Assembly: GCA_947627885.1 (NCBI GenBank)
Contig: CANQXP010000013.1
Location: 1-39,866, forward strand
Length of the DNA: 39,866 bases
Reading direction: 5' to 3'
DNA from: an uncultured Rikenella sp.
Lineage (GTDB): Bacteria > Bacteroidota > Bacteroidia > Bacteroidales > Rikenellaceae
A model generated the notes under the pieces. That model ran no database searches and was not told where the DNA came from. It saw nothing but the letters and a program-made list of their open reading frames with translations. Positions within the stretch are counted from its first letter, which is position 1, and every line of letters starts with the position of its first letter. The position numbers and the translations under genes were made by a program. Positions 1 to 8,555 of this stretch are shown piece by piece.

Positions 1-730
1 GCCCCGGAGGGGGGCCGGGGCGCCCGAATCGGGTAGTTACAGCCATTAAAACAGGCAACGCCTGCGCGTCAGCGGTGAACCGCGCCAAACCGTATGGGGT
101 AGTTACAGCCTTACCGGAGTGCCCGCAGGCACCGCGGCTCAAACCCCAAAGAGCGAGAGTTCCCGCGTGAGCGGTCGGCCCGCAGCCCCCGGCAGCGGAG
201 GGCCGAACCGACGCTGCCGGTGAGTGCCGTCAGGCTGGCCTGGATGGCCGAACGGCAAGGAGGAAAACAAGCGTTGCGCAGTTAAAACTCGCGAAGCTCG
301 TTTTCGCCTCCGCAGGCTGCGGGACGGACGACACGGACGAATAGCCGAAGCTCAGGGCCAGCGGGCGATATGTTTTCGGGCCGCAGACGAGTGAGAAAAG
401 TCCCCGCGTCAGCGGTGAGCCGCGCCCAAGCGGCTTCGACGCTTGGGCGGAGGTAGCGCAAGGCCGAACCTGAAAGAGCGGATAGCTGAGCCCTTTTGTG
501 CAATCCGCAGGATTGCCGGGCCTGCCGGCAAGCGGTACATGGGGTAGTTACAGCCCTGCCGGAGTGCCCGCGGCACCGGCGGCCCGAAAAGCGTAGTTAC
601 GGCTAATAAAACAGCCAGCGGCGGCCCGCCGAAAACGAGAGAGCGAACAGCGGACTCGCCAGAGTCGCCGGGCCTGCCGTCAGCGCCTCGGCGCCCCGGA
701 AGCAGTAAGAAAGGAAAGAAAAGACAGACC
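1..730. repeat. Gene-free mosaic of short intergenic repeat modules
   Basis: No credible gene is seen. Recurring modules include GTAGTTACAGCC at 33-44, 99-110 and 544-555, with a variant at 593. An AAC-triloop hairpin (CAGGC/GCCTG) lies at 52-64. GTGCC-type hairpins follow the second and third GTAG modules. A hairpin CAATCC-GCA-GGATTG followed by CCGGGCC is at 501-522, and a related GACTC/GAGTC hairpin is at 653-666. A stretch near 203-263 resembles 19703-19765. ORFs here are open only because the DNA is GC-rich, and their translations recur in other frames elsewhere. No TAnnTTTG promoter element was seen ahead of the gene at 731. Confidence 0.8.
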
Positions 731-2557
731 ATGAACACCGGATACACCCGTGAAAAGATACTCCAGCTCAGCCTGCTCGTCGTGGTGCTCGTGATTATCG
801 GGCGCCTCTTCTGGTTGCAGGTCATCGACAGCGACTACAAAGACTCCGCCCGCAACAACGCCATGCGGTACATGGTGCAGTACCCCCCGCGCGGAGAAGT
901 ATACGACCGCAACGGCGAATTCCTCGTCCAGAGCACCGAATCCTACGACCTGATGGTTATCCCCCGCGACGTCGAACCCTTCGACACCGCATACCTCGCC
1001 TCCACCCTCGGCGTCACCGTGCCCGACATCCGCAAAGCGCTCGACAAAGCCGAAAAATACTCCAAGCGGCGGCCCTCCATGATCTTCAAGCAGCTGCCCA
1101 AAGAGGTCAAACTCAAACTCGACGAACGGCACCTGGTCGGGTTCTACACCCAGTACCGCACCTCCCGCACCTATCCCCGCAAGATCGCCGGGAACCTCCT
1201 GGGGTATATCAATGAAGTCGACGAAGCCACCATCAAACGCGACCCGTACTACCGCATGGGCGACTACATCGGCAAGAGCGGCATCGAGAAATCCTACGAA
1301 GAGTACCTGCGCGGCACCAAAGGCGTGAAAGTCGAGCTCGTCGACGTCCACGGCATGCCGCAGGGCTCCTATGCCGAGGGACGGTACGATACATTGCCTG
1401 TGCCCGGTCAGGCCATCACCTGCACCATCGACGCCGGTTTGCAGCAGCTCGCCGAAGAGCTGCTCGAAGGCAAAGTCGGTTCCGTGGTGGCCATTGAGCC
1501 CGCCACCGGCGAGATCCTCGTGATGGCCAGCTCCCCCAGTTATGATCCCGACAAACTCGTCGGACGGGACCTGGGGAACAACTACATGGAGCTGCTGCGG
1601 AATCCCCGGCATCCGTTATTTAACCGCGCCGTGATGTCCCGTTATCCCCCCGGATCGACCTTCAAAGTCGTCAACGGACTGATCGGGCTTCAGGAAGGAG
1701 TCGCCAAGCCCTCCGACCTGCACCCCTGCCACGGCGGGTACACCATCGGTCGCGGCGTCAAGTGCCACAACCACTTCTCGCCCCTGAACCTCATCCAGGC
1801 CACCGCCAACTCCTGCAACGCCTACTTCTGCTACGTGTTCCGCGACATCGTCGATAACCGCGCCTACGGCGGCATCACCAAAGGCGGCTTCGACAAATGG
1901 TACGAATACGTGCGCAGCTTCGGTTTCGGGCGCAAACTGGAGTCCGACTTCTGGGACGAGCTTTCCGGCTACGTGCCCACCTCCGAATACTACAACCGCC
2001 GTTACCGCGGCAGCTGGAACTCCCTGACCGTCCTCTCGCTGGCCATCGGGCAGGGCGAATTGGGTGTGACCCCGTTGCAGGTGGCCAACCTCGGGGCCAC
2101 CATCGCCAACCGGGGATACTACTACATCCCCCACGTGGTCAAGAAGATCGCCGGCCGCGACTCCATCGACGCCCGGTTCTACGAGAAACACTACACCCAA
2201 GTCGACCCCAAACATTTCGACCCTATCGTCGAAGGGATGTATGAAGCCGTGAACGTGGCCGGTACCGCGACCCGTTTCGCCGTGCCCGGCCTCGACATCT
2301 GCGGCAAGACCGGCACCGCCCAGAACCCCTCCGGGGCCGACCACTCCACCTTCCTCTGCTTCGCGCCGCGCAACAATCCCAAGATCGTCGTTTCGGTCTA
2401 CGTCGAGCATGGCCGCTGGGGGGCCACCGCCGCCGCGCCCATCGCCAGCCTGCTGGTGGAACAATACCTGACCGACACCATCCGGCGGCCCGACATGGTG
2501 CGCCAGATCAAAGAGATGACCATAGCCTATCCGATGTATGACAAACGAGGCAAATAA
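731..2557 (+). CDS. mrdA: Penicillin-binding protein 2 (peptidoglycan transpeptidase of the elongasome)
   Basis: This is a class B penicillin-binding protein of 608 residues that cross-links peptidoglycan during cell elongation, working with RodA. One N-terminal membrane anchor (about residues 10-29) is followed by a dimerisation domain and then the transpeptidase domain. All three active-site motifs are visible: S309-T-F-K312 (nucleophile Ser309), S361-C-N363 and K526-T-G528. The length is normal for PBP2. The ATG at 731 puts the anchor at the expected place. The 3' end overlaps the rodA start by 20 bases, so the two are almost certainly co-transcribed. The usual upstream partners mreB, mreC and mreD are not in the window; 730 bases of repeats precede the gene. 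Confidence 0.96.
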   Translation: MNTGYTREKILQLSLLVVVLVIIGRLFWLQVIDSDYKDSARNNAMRYMVQYPPRGEVYDRNGEFLVQSTESYDLMVIPRDVEPFDTAYLASTLGVTVPDIRKALDKAEKYSKRRPSMIFKQLPKEVKLKLDERHLVGFYTQYRTSRTYPRKIAGNLLGYINEVDEATIKRDPYYRMGDYIGKSGIEKSYEEYLRGTKGVKVELVDVHGMPQGSYAEGRYDTLPVPGQAITCTIDAGLQQLAEELLEGKVGSVVAIEPATGEILVMASSPSYDPDKLVGRDLGNNYMELLRNPRHPLFNRAVMSRYPPGSTFKVVNGLIGLQEGVAKPSDLHPCHGGYTIGRGVKCHNHFSPLNLIQATANSCNAYFCYVFRDIVDNRAYGGITKGGFDKWYEYVRSFGFGRKLESDFWDELSGYVPTSEYYNRRYRGSWNSLTVLSLAIGQGELGVTPLQVANLGATIANRGYYYIPHVVKKIAGRDSIDARFYEKHYTQVDPKHFDPIVEGMYEAVNVAGTATRFAVPGLDICGKTGTAQNPSGADHSTFLCFAPRNNPKIVVSVYVEHGRWGATAAAPIASLLVEQYLTDTIRRPDMVRQIKEMTIAYPMYDKRGK

Positions 2558-4010
2558 ACTCGCCGCAGGCGCGGGCGCCGGGGGGCGCCTGTTCGCCTCC
2601 GACATAGACTGGTGGACCGTCGGGATCTACGTCCTGATGGTCTTTTTCGGGTGGATGAACATCTACGCCGCCGTCTTCAACGAAGAGCAGGCCGGCATCT
2701 TCGACCTGAGCCAGCGCTACGGCATGCAGATGCTCTGGATCGGCATCAGCTTCTTCATCGCCGTGTCGATCCTGCTGATCGACGGGAAATACTGGCACAT
2801 GCTCGCCTATCCCTTCTACTTCGCGATGCTCGCCGTGATGCTCTTCGTGCTGCTCTTCGGGCAGGAAGTCAACGGCGCTCGCGCGTGGCTCGTCTTCGGG
2901 CCCGTCAAGATACAGCCCGCCGAGTTCATGAAATTCGTCACCGCGCTGGCCCTGGCCCGGTATATGAGCGCCTACAACTTCAACCTCAGGTCGGGGAAAG
3001 CGCTCTATTATATCGGCCTGATCATCGGCATTCCCGTGCTGTTGATCCTCGCCCAGAACGACACCGGTTCCGCCATGGTCTTCGCCGCCTTCTTCCTGAT
3101 GCTCTACCGCGAAGGGTTCGGCTCCGCCTTGTACGTGGTGGCGCTGATGCTGATCTTCCTGTTCATCATCTCCTTTTTGCTCGAACCCCTGCCCATCCTG
3201 TTCATCGTCCTGCTGCTGTGCCTGCTGGCGCAGGGGCTCGCCAACCGGAACTGGCGCGACACCGGGCGCTACCTGGCCCTGGTGCTGTTGCTGGGGATCG
3301 CCGTTTTCGTGCTGCTCCCGTTGGTCGGGGTGCGCGTAAACTTATACCACGCCATGCTGGCCGGGGTGGCGTTGTCAGTGCCGTGGCTGGTGCGGTACGC
3401 CGTGCGGCGGCATCTGCCCAACCTGTGGCAGTTCGCCCTGCTGTTCGCCGGGGCCGTCCTGTTCACCGGCGTGGTCGATTACGTCTTCGACAACGTGCTC
3501 CAGATCCACCAGCAGAAACGCATCCTCGACCTGCTGGGCATCGAGAACGACCCCCACGGGTGGAGCTACAACGTCATCCAGTCCAAGATCGCCATCGGCT
3601 CCGGCGGTTTCCTCGGCAAAGGGTTCCTCGGCGGCACCCAGACCCGTTTCAGCTTCGTGCCCGAGCAGAGCACCGACTTCATTTTCTGCACCGTGGGCGA
3701 GGAGTGGGGCTTTGTCGGGACGCTGGGCGTGGTGCTGCTGTTCCTGTTCCTGATCCTGCGGCTGATGCGGATGGGCGAGCGGCAGAAAGAGCCGTTCGGG
3801 CGGATCTACTGCTACAGCGTGGCCGCCATCTTCTTTATGCACTTCGCCATCAATATCGGGATGACCATCGGGCTTTTCCCCGTTGTCGGGATCCCGCTGC
3901 CCTTCTTCAGCTACGGCGGTTCCAGTTTGATGGCCTTTACGATTTTGCTGTTCGTTGCCGTGCGGCTCGACGCCTCGCAGTACGACGAGAGCGCCCGGAA
4001 ACTGCTTTGA
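2538..4010 (+). CDS. rodA: RodA, SEDS-family peptidoglycan glycosyltransferase
   Basis: RodA polymerises glycan strands from lipid II in the inner membrane and is the partner of PBP2. The 490-residue protein is strongly hydrophobic with about ten or more membrane segments. It has the family landmarks NGARAWL with PAEFMKF, a large loop containing the Q-x-R-F-x-F-x-PEQSTDFIF region, and the C-terminal GIPLPFFSYGGSS motif. It is longer than the roughly 370 residues of proteobacterial RodA because of extra hydrophobic segments in the middle (about residues 185-300), a pattern common in Bacteroidota. The ATG lies inside the end of mrdA, giving translational coupling. Confidence 0.95.
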   Translation: MTNEANKLAAGAGAGGRLFASDIDWWTVGIYVLMVFFGWMNIYAAVFNEEQAGIFDLSQRYGMQMLWIGISFFIAVSILLIDGKYWHMLAYPFYFAMLAVMLFVLLFGQEVNGARAWLVFGPVKIQPAEFMKFVTALALARYMSAYNFNLRSGKALYYIGLIIGIPVLLILAQNDTGSAMVFAAFFLMLYREGFGSALYVVALMLIFLFIISFLLEPLPILFIVLLLCLLAQGLANRNWRDTGRYLALVLLLGIAVFVLLPLVGVRVNLYHAMLAGVALSVPWLVRYAVRRHLPNLWQFALLFAGAVLFTGVVDYVFDNVLQIHQQKRILDLLGIENDPHGWSYNVIQSKIAIGSGGFLGKGFLGGTQTRFSFVPEQSTDFIFCTVGEEWGFVGTLGVVLLFLFLILRLMRMGERQKEPFGRIYCYSVAAIFFMHFAINIGMTIGLFPVVGIPLPFFSYGGSSLMAFTILLFVAVRLDASQYDESARKLL

Positions 4011-4585
4011 CGGGGCGGGGCAGTGGCGGCTTCACCTGCGCCGCTCCTACGGTAACTGAGTTCCCGCGTGCTCGTTGTGTCTTTACAGGCAACGGCCCTT
4101 TAGGATAGTTACAGCCGGCAAGACAGGCAACGCCCACGTACCAGCGGCCGGGCGATATATGCTCGGTCGCAGCCTGCGCGGCCGTTGGCCGTTCTGCTGG
4201 CCTGCCGACCGAGATATGCTATGCCTTATTGCGGGCCTCCGCGGTGGGAGGCTGCGGCCCGCGCGACCCTGCGGTCGCTGAGAACGACAGAAAGAATAAT
4301 CCTATTCCCGGTCAGCGGCCAGCTTTCGTTATCGGGAGCTGGCTGTGGCTGTACGTCCCGGATGAGCCGCTAAAGCTAGAGTCACTTTCCGGTGTCCCCG
4401 GTATTATATAAGCTGCCGGGTGAGCCGAGGGTACCCCAAAGTCCGTAATTACCCGTTTGCCGCCCTGCGGCTTGTGACTGGGTAAACACCGGATCGGGTG
4501 TCGCCCGGCACCCGATCCGGGCTGCGCGGCCTTCGGTCGCAGTCATATATCGCGCCCGAATCCGCCCCAACCGCCGAAAAAGTAT
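4011..4585. repeat. Intergenic repeat mosaic between rodA and gpsA
   Basis: About 575 bases without a credible gene. It holds a degenerate GTAGTTACAGCC module (GATAGTTACAGCC at 4104-4116) with decayed AAC-hairpins on either side. A minus-strand copy of the module with the TATATCTCGGTCGGCAGGCC core lies at about 4179-4220, including a CGGCC-GTT-GGCCG hairpin at 4179-4191. Near 4490-4520 there is a separate hairpin with arms GGATCGGGTG and CACCCGATCC. Confidence 0.7.
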
Positions 4586-4593
4586 TATCTTTA
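4586..4593 (+). promoter_or_regulatory. Probable -7 promoter element for gpsA
   Basis: TATCTTTA matches the Bacteroidota -7 consensus TAnnTTTG except at the last base. It lies 19 bases before the gpsA ATG. No clear -33 TTTG is present at the expected spacing, so the assignment rests on the -7 element and its position. Confidence 0.5.
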
Positions 4594-4612
4594 CCTCTGA
4601 TAAACGTCAGAG

Positions 4613-5626
4613 ATGTCACAACCCCGGATCCATAAAGACTCCATTTGCGCCGTCGTCGGGTACGGCAGCTGGGCCACCGCCATCGTCAAGATACTTTTGG
4701 AAAACGGCTCCGCCGTGCGCTGGCACGTGCGCAACCCGGATGTGAAGGCACACCTGTCCTTGCACCGCACCAATCCCAAATACCTCAGCCAGGTACACTT
4801 CTTCACCGACCGGCTCACCGTCACCGACGACATACGCTCCGCGGTGCGGGATTCCGACGTAATTATCTTCGCCGTGCCTTCCGCATTCCTCGGACTTACT
4901 TTGGAACCCCTCGATAAACGTGCGCTGGACGGGAAATTCATCGTTTCCGCCATCAAAGGGATCGTTCCCGACGGATATTTGACCGTCGCCGAGTGGTTCA
5001 ACCGGCGGTACGGCGTGCCCTTCGACCGCATCGGGATCGTCACCGGGCCTTGCCATGCCGAGGAGGTGGCCCTCGAACGCCTGTCGTATCTGACCATGGT
5101 GTGCAAAGATCCAGGGATCGCGGAACAGCTCGGCGCTAAATTTGCCAACGACTACATCCGCGTTACTACCTCAGCCGATATATACGGTGCCGAGTACGCC
5201 GCCGTACTGAAGAATATCTACGCCATCGCCGTGGGGATCGCCCACGGGATCGGGTACGGGGACAACTTCCTCGCCGTGCTGATCTCCAACGCCGCGCTGG
5301 AGATGGAACGCTTCCTGGCCGCTACTTTCGCGGCGGAGCGGAACGTCTGCAACTCCGCTTACCTGGGGGACTTGCTTGTCACCTGTTATTCGCAGTTCAG
5401 CCGCAACCGCACCTTCGGGGTGATGATCGGGAAAGGGTATTCGGTCAGGAACGCCCAGATGGAGATGAACATGGTCGCCGAGGGCTATTATGCCGCCGAC
5501 TGCATCCACCGGCTGCGCTCGCGGTTCGGGATCGGGATGCCGATTGCCGAGGCAGTGTACCGGATACTCTACGAGCGGAAAAGCCCCGCGGTGGAGTTGA
5601 AAAGCATATTGGATCAACTGAAATAA
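4613..5626 (+). CDS. gpsA: NAD(P)H-dependent glycerol-3-phosphate dehydrogenase
   Basis: The enzyme reduces dihydroxyacetone phosphate to sn-glycerol-3-phosphate, the backbone for phospholipid synthesis, in the cytoplasm. The 337-residue length is normal. The N-terminal dinucleotide-binding fold starts with VVGYGSWATA (about residues 13-22); the usual GGGSWATA of Bacteroidota relatives has a Tyr at the second position here. The C-terminal catalytic domain shows GPCHAEEVA, the catalytic-Lys region AAVLKNIYAIAVGIAHG, and YLGDLLVTCYSQFSRNR. It stands alone between repeat blocks. Its product feeds the same phospholipid pathway as cdsA and psd further along. Confidence 0.95.
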   Translation: MSQPRIHKDSICAVVGYGSWATAIVKILLENGSAVRWHVRNPDVKAHLSLHRTNPKYLSQVHFFTDRLTVTDDIRSAVRDSDVIIFAVPSAFLGLTLEPLDKRALDGKFIVSAIKGIVPDGYLTVAEWFNRRYGVPFDRIGIVTGPCHAEEVALERLSYLTMVCKDPGIAEQLGAKFANDYIRVTTSADIYGAEYAAVLKNIYAIAVGIAHGIGYGDNFLAVLISNAALEMERFLAATFAAERNVCNSAYLGDLLVTCYSQFSRNRTFGVMIGKGYSVRNAQMEMNMVAEGYYAADCIHRLRSRFGIGMPIAEAVYRILYERKSPAVELKSILDQLK

Positions 5627-5650
5627 AAGGGGATTTAGACTGTAAATTTC

Positions 5651-5766
5651 CGCGCCAGCGGCCAGGCCGGAGCCACCCCCGGCGGAGGCCTGCATAATGC
5701 ACCGTATATCTCGGTCGGCAGGCCAACAAAACACCCAACGGGTGCGCTGGCTCCGGCCCGAAAAAC
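5651..5766. repeat. Complete composite intergenic repeat unit between gpsA and pgi
   Basis: This is the clearest single copy of the composite repeat. Its outer arms are GGCCGGAGCCA (5665-5675) and TGGCTCCGGCC (5748-5758), a perfect 11-base inverted repeat. Inside are the CCCCCGGCGGAGGCCTGCA segment, a TATATCTCGGTCGGCAGGCC core (5706-5724), and a CACCC-AAC-GGGTG hairpin (5732-5744). A CCGCGCCAGCGG-type hairpin precedes the left arm. The same parts recur in other combinations throughout the window. Confidence 0.8.
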
Positions 5767-5812
5767 GAATTGCCCCCAAGCAGAAAAAGATAAACACAAA
5801 ATATTAAGCCTT

Positions 5813-7168
5813 ATGAAAAGTGTAAACGTACGGATCGACAAGATCTTCGCCCCCGCCTCGGCGGTGACCGCCGCCGACATCGACGCGCTCAGGCCTGAGA
5901 TCGAGCAGGCCAATGAAATGCTTCATTCCGGCAAAGGGAAAGGGAACGACTTCCTTGGATGGGTCGGTTTGCCCTCCTCCATTACCGAAGCGCAATTGGG
6001 TGACATTCAGGCTGCCGCAGAGGTGCTTCGCGGACAAGCCGACATCATTATCGCCATCGGCATCGGCGGTTCCTACCTGGGTGCCAAGGCCGTGCTGGAG
6101 GCCCTCAGCGGGTCGTTCGACAGCCTCACTGTGCCTCAAAAAGGGGTGAACCCCCGCGTGGTCTTCGCCGGGCAGAATATCAGCGAGGACTATACGTGGG
6201 AGCTGATGGAGGCCGTGAAAAACTACGACATCGCCACCATCGTCATCTCCAAGTCCGGGACTACGACCGAGCCGGCCATCGCGTTCCGGATTATCCGCGA
6301 CCAGATCGAGAAACGGTACGGTAAGGAAGGGGCCGCGCGGCGTATCGTGGCCGTGACCGACGAGTCCAAAGGGGCACTGCGGAAACTGGCCGATACCGAA
6401 GGGTACAAGACCTTCGTCATTCCGGATAACGTCGGCGGGCGGTACTCCGTGCTGACGCCGGTGGGCTTGCTGCCGCTGGCTGTGGCCGGGGTGGACATCC
6501 GCGCGCTGGTGGCCGGGGCCGCAGAGATGGAGAAACTGACCGCAGATGCGGCGTTTGCGGAGAATCCGGCGATGCTGTACGCTGCGGCACGGACAGCGCT
6601 GTACCGTGCAGGCAAGAAGGTCGAGATTTTGGCATCGTATGAGCCGAAATTGCAGAATATCGGCGAGTGGTGGAAACAGCTCTACGGCGAGAGCGAAGGC
6701 AAGGAGGGCAAGGGGATCTTCCCGGCATCCGTTACCCTGACCGCCGACCTGCACTCGATGGGGCAGTACATCCAGGAGGGGGAGCGGACGCTGTTCGAGA
6801 CGGTGATCCGCGTGGCGGAACCCGCCCACACCTTTAAGATCGAGGCCGACAAGGAGAACCTCGACGGGCTGAATTTCCTGGCCGGGAAGCGCATCGGCGA
6901 AGTGAACAAAATGGCCATCCTCGGAACCATGCTGGCCCATGTGGACGGCGGGGTGCCGAACATCGCCGTCGAACTCCCGAAGATCGATGCGCATACGATC
7001 GGCGCGCTGCTCTATATGTTCGAGAAAGCATGCGGGATCAGCGGTTATGCGCTGGGTGTCAATCCGTTCGACCAACCGGGGGTTGAGGCCTACAAAAAGA
7101 ATATGTTCGCCCTGCTTGGCAAGCCGGGTTATGAGAAAGAGGGCGAGGCGTTGCGGGCGAGGCTGTAA
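5813..7168 (+). CDS. pgi: Glucose-6-phosphate isomerase
   Basis: It interconverts glucose 6-phosphate and fructose 6-phosphate in glycolysis and gluconeogenesis. At 451 residues it is the short bacterial type seen in Bacteroidota and Firmicutes, not the roughly 550-residue proteobacterial form. Visible motifs are the substrate-binding [11 protein letters not shown], the phosphate-binding [12 protein letters not shown] (about residue 143 onward) and, near the C-terminus, the conserved Gln-Pro-Gly-Val-Glu-Ala-Tyr-Lys stretch that carries the catalytic Lys. The ATG at 5813 fits the usual family start. It is monocistronic by context: a composite repeat lies upstream and a strong terminator directly downstream. 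Confidence 0.96.
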   Translation: MKSVNVRIDKIFAPASAVTAADIDALRPEIEQANEMLHSGKGKGNDFLGWVGLPSSITEAQLGDIQAAAEVLRGQADIIIAIGIGGSYLGAKAVLEALSGSFDSLTVPQKGVNPRVVFAGQNISEDYTWELMEAVKNYDIATIVISKSGTTTEPAIAFRIIRDQIEKRYGKEGAARRIVAVTDESKGALRKLADTEGYKTFVIPDNVGGRYSVLTPVGLLPLAVAGVDIRALVAGAAEMEKLTADAAFAENPAMLYAAARTALYRAGKKVEILASYEPKLQNIGEWWKQLYGESEGKEGKGIFPASVTLTADLHSMGQYIQEGERTLFETVIRVAEPAHTFKIEADKENLDGLNFLAGKRIGEVNKMAILGTMLAHVDGGVPNIAVELPKIDAHTIGALLYMFEKACGISGYALGVNPFDQPGVEAYKKNMFALLGKPGYEKEGEALRARL

Positions 7169-7185
7169 GGCGTTCGCGGTTTTCG

Positions 7186-7231
7186 GTGCGTGCCGGAAGG
7201 GAAACGTTTCCCTTCCGGCACGCGCATTTTT
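7186..7231 (+). terminator. Intrinsic terminator of pgi (perfect 34-base palindrome)
   Basis: Bases 7189-7222 form a perfect inverted repeat of 17 plus 17 bases with no spacer (half-site CGTGCCGGAAGGGAAAC), extended by about three more pairs at the base. A run of T follows at 7227-7231. It begins 18 bases after the pgi stop codon. Confidence 0.85.
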
Positions 7232-8141
7232 CCGCTGACGCCTTTCTGCATTCGGGATGCCCGTGCCTGCTGCGGTCTCAGCGCCGAACGGCTTTCAATT
7301 GTCGGGGGACGGCGCAAGGCCGAACCCGAAAAAGCGAGTAGCCTGTTTTCCGCGTCAGCGGCGGCTTCTGCGCCCAGTGGCGAAGCCGCTCTGGGGAATG
7401 GGCTCCGGGCCGAACCCGAAAGAGCGAATAGGCCCAAACTAATAGGGAGCGAAAAGCCGGATTCCCACGCCAGCGGTGAGCCGCGCCCAAGCACCTTCGG
7501 TGCTTCGCCCGGAGGGCGCGGCTCAAACCCAAAAGAACGAGCAGCGCGTTCCGGGAAGGAACACCGGGTCAGCGCGCTGGCGCTACAGGCCGAACGGGAG
7601 AGAGCGAATAGTCCGATTCCCGCATCAGCGGCGTCCCGGCGGTGTGTTTTCGGGTCGCAGCCTGCGGGGCACGCAACAGTTAACTTCGCTTCGCTCGTTT
7701 TGGCTTCGCGTTGACCTTCGGTCTTCCTCGGGGCGCCTCGGCCAAGCGGGCAAGCCCGTTTAGCTCTCAGCTGCGATCTCGGTTCCTCGTGCTTGCGAGG
7801 CATCGTCAGCAAGTTGCCGTGCTCCCGCTTCGCTACTCGGTTCCTCCTTGCCGTTCGGCCATGGGGTAGATACAGCCCGGACAGAGTGCCCGCGGCACCT
7901 GGCAGCGTCGGTTGCGGGCCTCCGCAGGGGGGAGGCTTCGGCCCGCGCGACCCTGGCGGCTCGCCATGTTCTCGGTCTAAAGGAATGGGCGCTGGGCCGA
8001 ACCGGGTAGTTACAGTCTGTAAGACAGACGGCCAGACAGGCTGTAACCGCCCATTGCCCCCGCAGACGGTCAGTAATTTTCCGTGCCGTTAAAAAACCGT
8101 TTCGTACAATGAAAACCCCGCCCGGAACGTTCAAAATATGC
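7232..8141. repeat. Long intergenic repeat mosaic between pgi and the gene upstream of mutL
   Basis: About 900 bases with no credible gene. It contains repeated GAACCCGAAAGAGCGAATAG-like segments, a GTTCC/GGAAC hairpin at 7548-7562 followed by ACCGGGTC, and a GTGCC-CGC-GGCAC hairpin at 7886-7898 just after a GGGGTAGATACAGCCC module. At 8004-8015 and 8041-8052 two copies of the GGGTAGTTACAG arm face each other with two mismatches. Several long ORFs cross this block on both strands, but they are compositional. Confidence 0.75.
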
Positions 8142-8149
8142 TATCTTTG
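8142..8149 (+). promoter_or_regulatory. -7 promoter element for the small protein / mutL pair
   Basis: TATCTTTG is an exact match to the Bacteroidota -7 consensus TAnnTTTG. It lies 26 bases before the ATG at 8175 in a locally AT-rich stretch. No TTTG -33 element was seen at 18-21 bases upstream. Confidence 0.7.
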
Positions 8150-8174
8150 TAAAATTAAACAAACGCAGACCGCC

Positions 8175-8474
8175 ATGTTTGGAATTTCAGGCTTCGGGCG
8201 CAAGCCGCGCCGGTTCGAATACAAACCCCGCCATTGGGATCCTGAGGCCGAGGAGCGCGAAGCCCGCCGCCGCATGATCCTCGGCGAAGACTACGCCGAA
8301 GGGGAATACCGTCCCGGCATGTACATCCGCGAGAAGCGGCTGCTCAGGATGCAGGAGCGCGAGCGCCAGCGCGTGCAGCGCAACAAGCGCAACGTGATCC
8401 GAACCGTTATCTTCCTCGGCTTCGTGGTGGGCGTGCTCTACCTGATGTTCACCTACTTCGGCAAAGCCTTTTAG
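8175..8474 (+). CDS. Small basic single-pass membrane protein of unknown function
   Basis: The protein has 99 residues. An Arg/Glu-rich, charged N-terminal region (about residues 8-75, including EERERQRVQRNKR-like runs that may form a helix) is followed by one C-terminal membrane segment (about 78-95, VIFLGFVVGVLYLMFTYF). No named domain is recognised. The ATG at 8175 is preferred over one at 8109 because the TATCTTTG promoter element at 8142-8149 would lie inside the longer version. The gene sits 81 bases upstream of mutL on the same strand. I recall similarly placed small membrane proteins before mutL in other Bacteroidales, which is a weak recollection. Function is unknown. Confidence 0.75.
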   Translation: MFGISGFGRKPRRFEYKPRHWDPEAEEREARRRMILGEDYAEGEYRPGMYIREKRLLRMQERERQRVQRNKRNVIRTVIFLGFVVGVLYLMFTYFGKAF

Positions 8475-8555
8475 CCCGCACCGGGATACTCGCTTAGGGC
8501 CGTGTCCCGCGTGACCGGCAAACTTATAGAATAAAGAATCCGTATAGAAGCTACC

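Noticed and set aside
680-2605. Long minus-strand ORFs opposite mrdA (310 and 329 codons), and similar ones opposite GH2 (725) and ftsH (868)
   Set aside because: They mirror the codon pattern of high-GC genes on the other strand; their Gly/Val/Asp-rich translations match no family.
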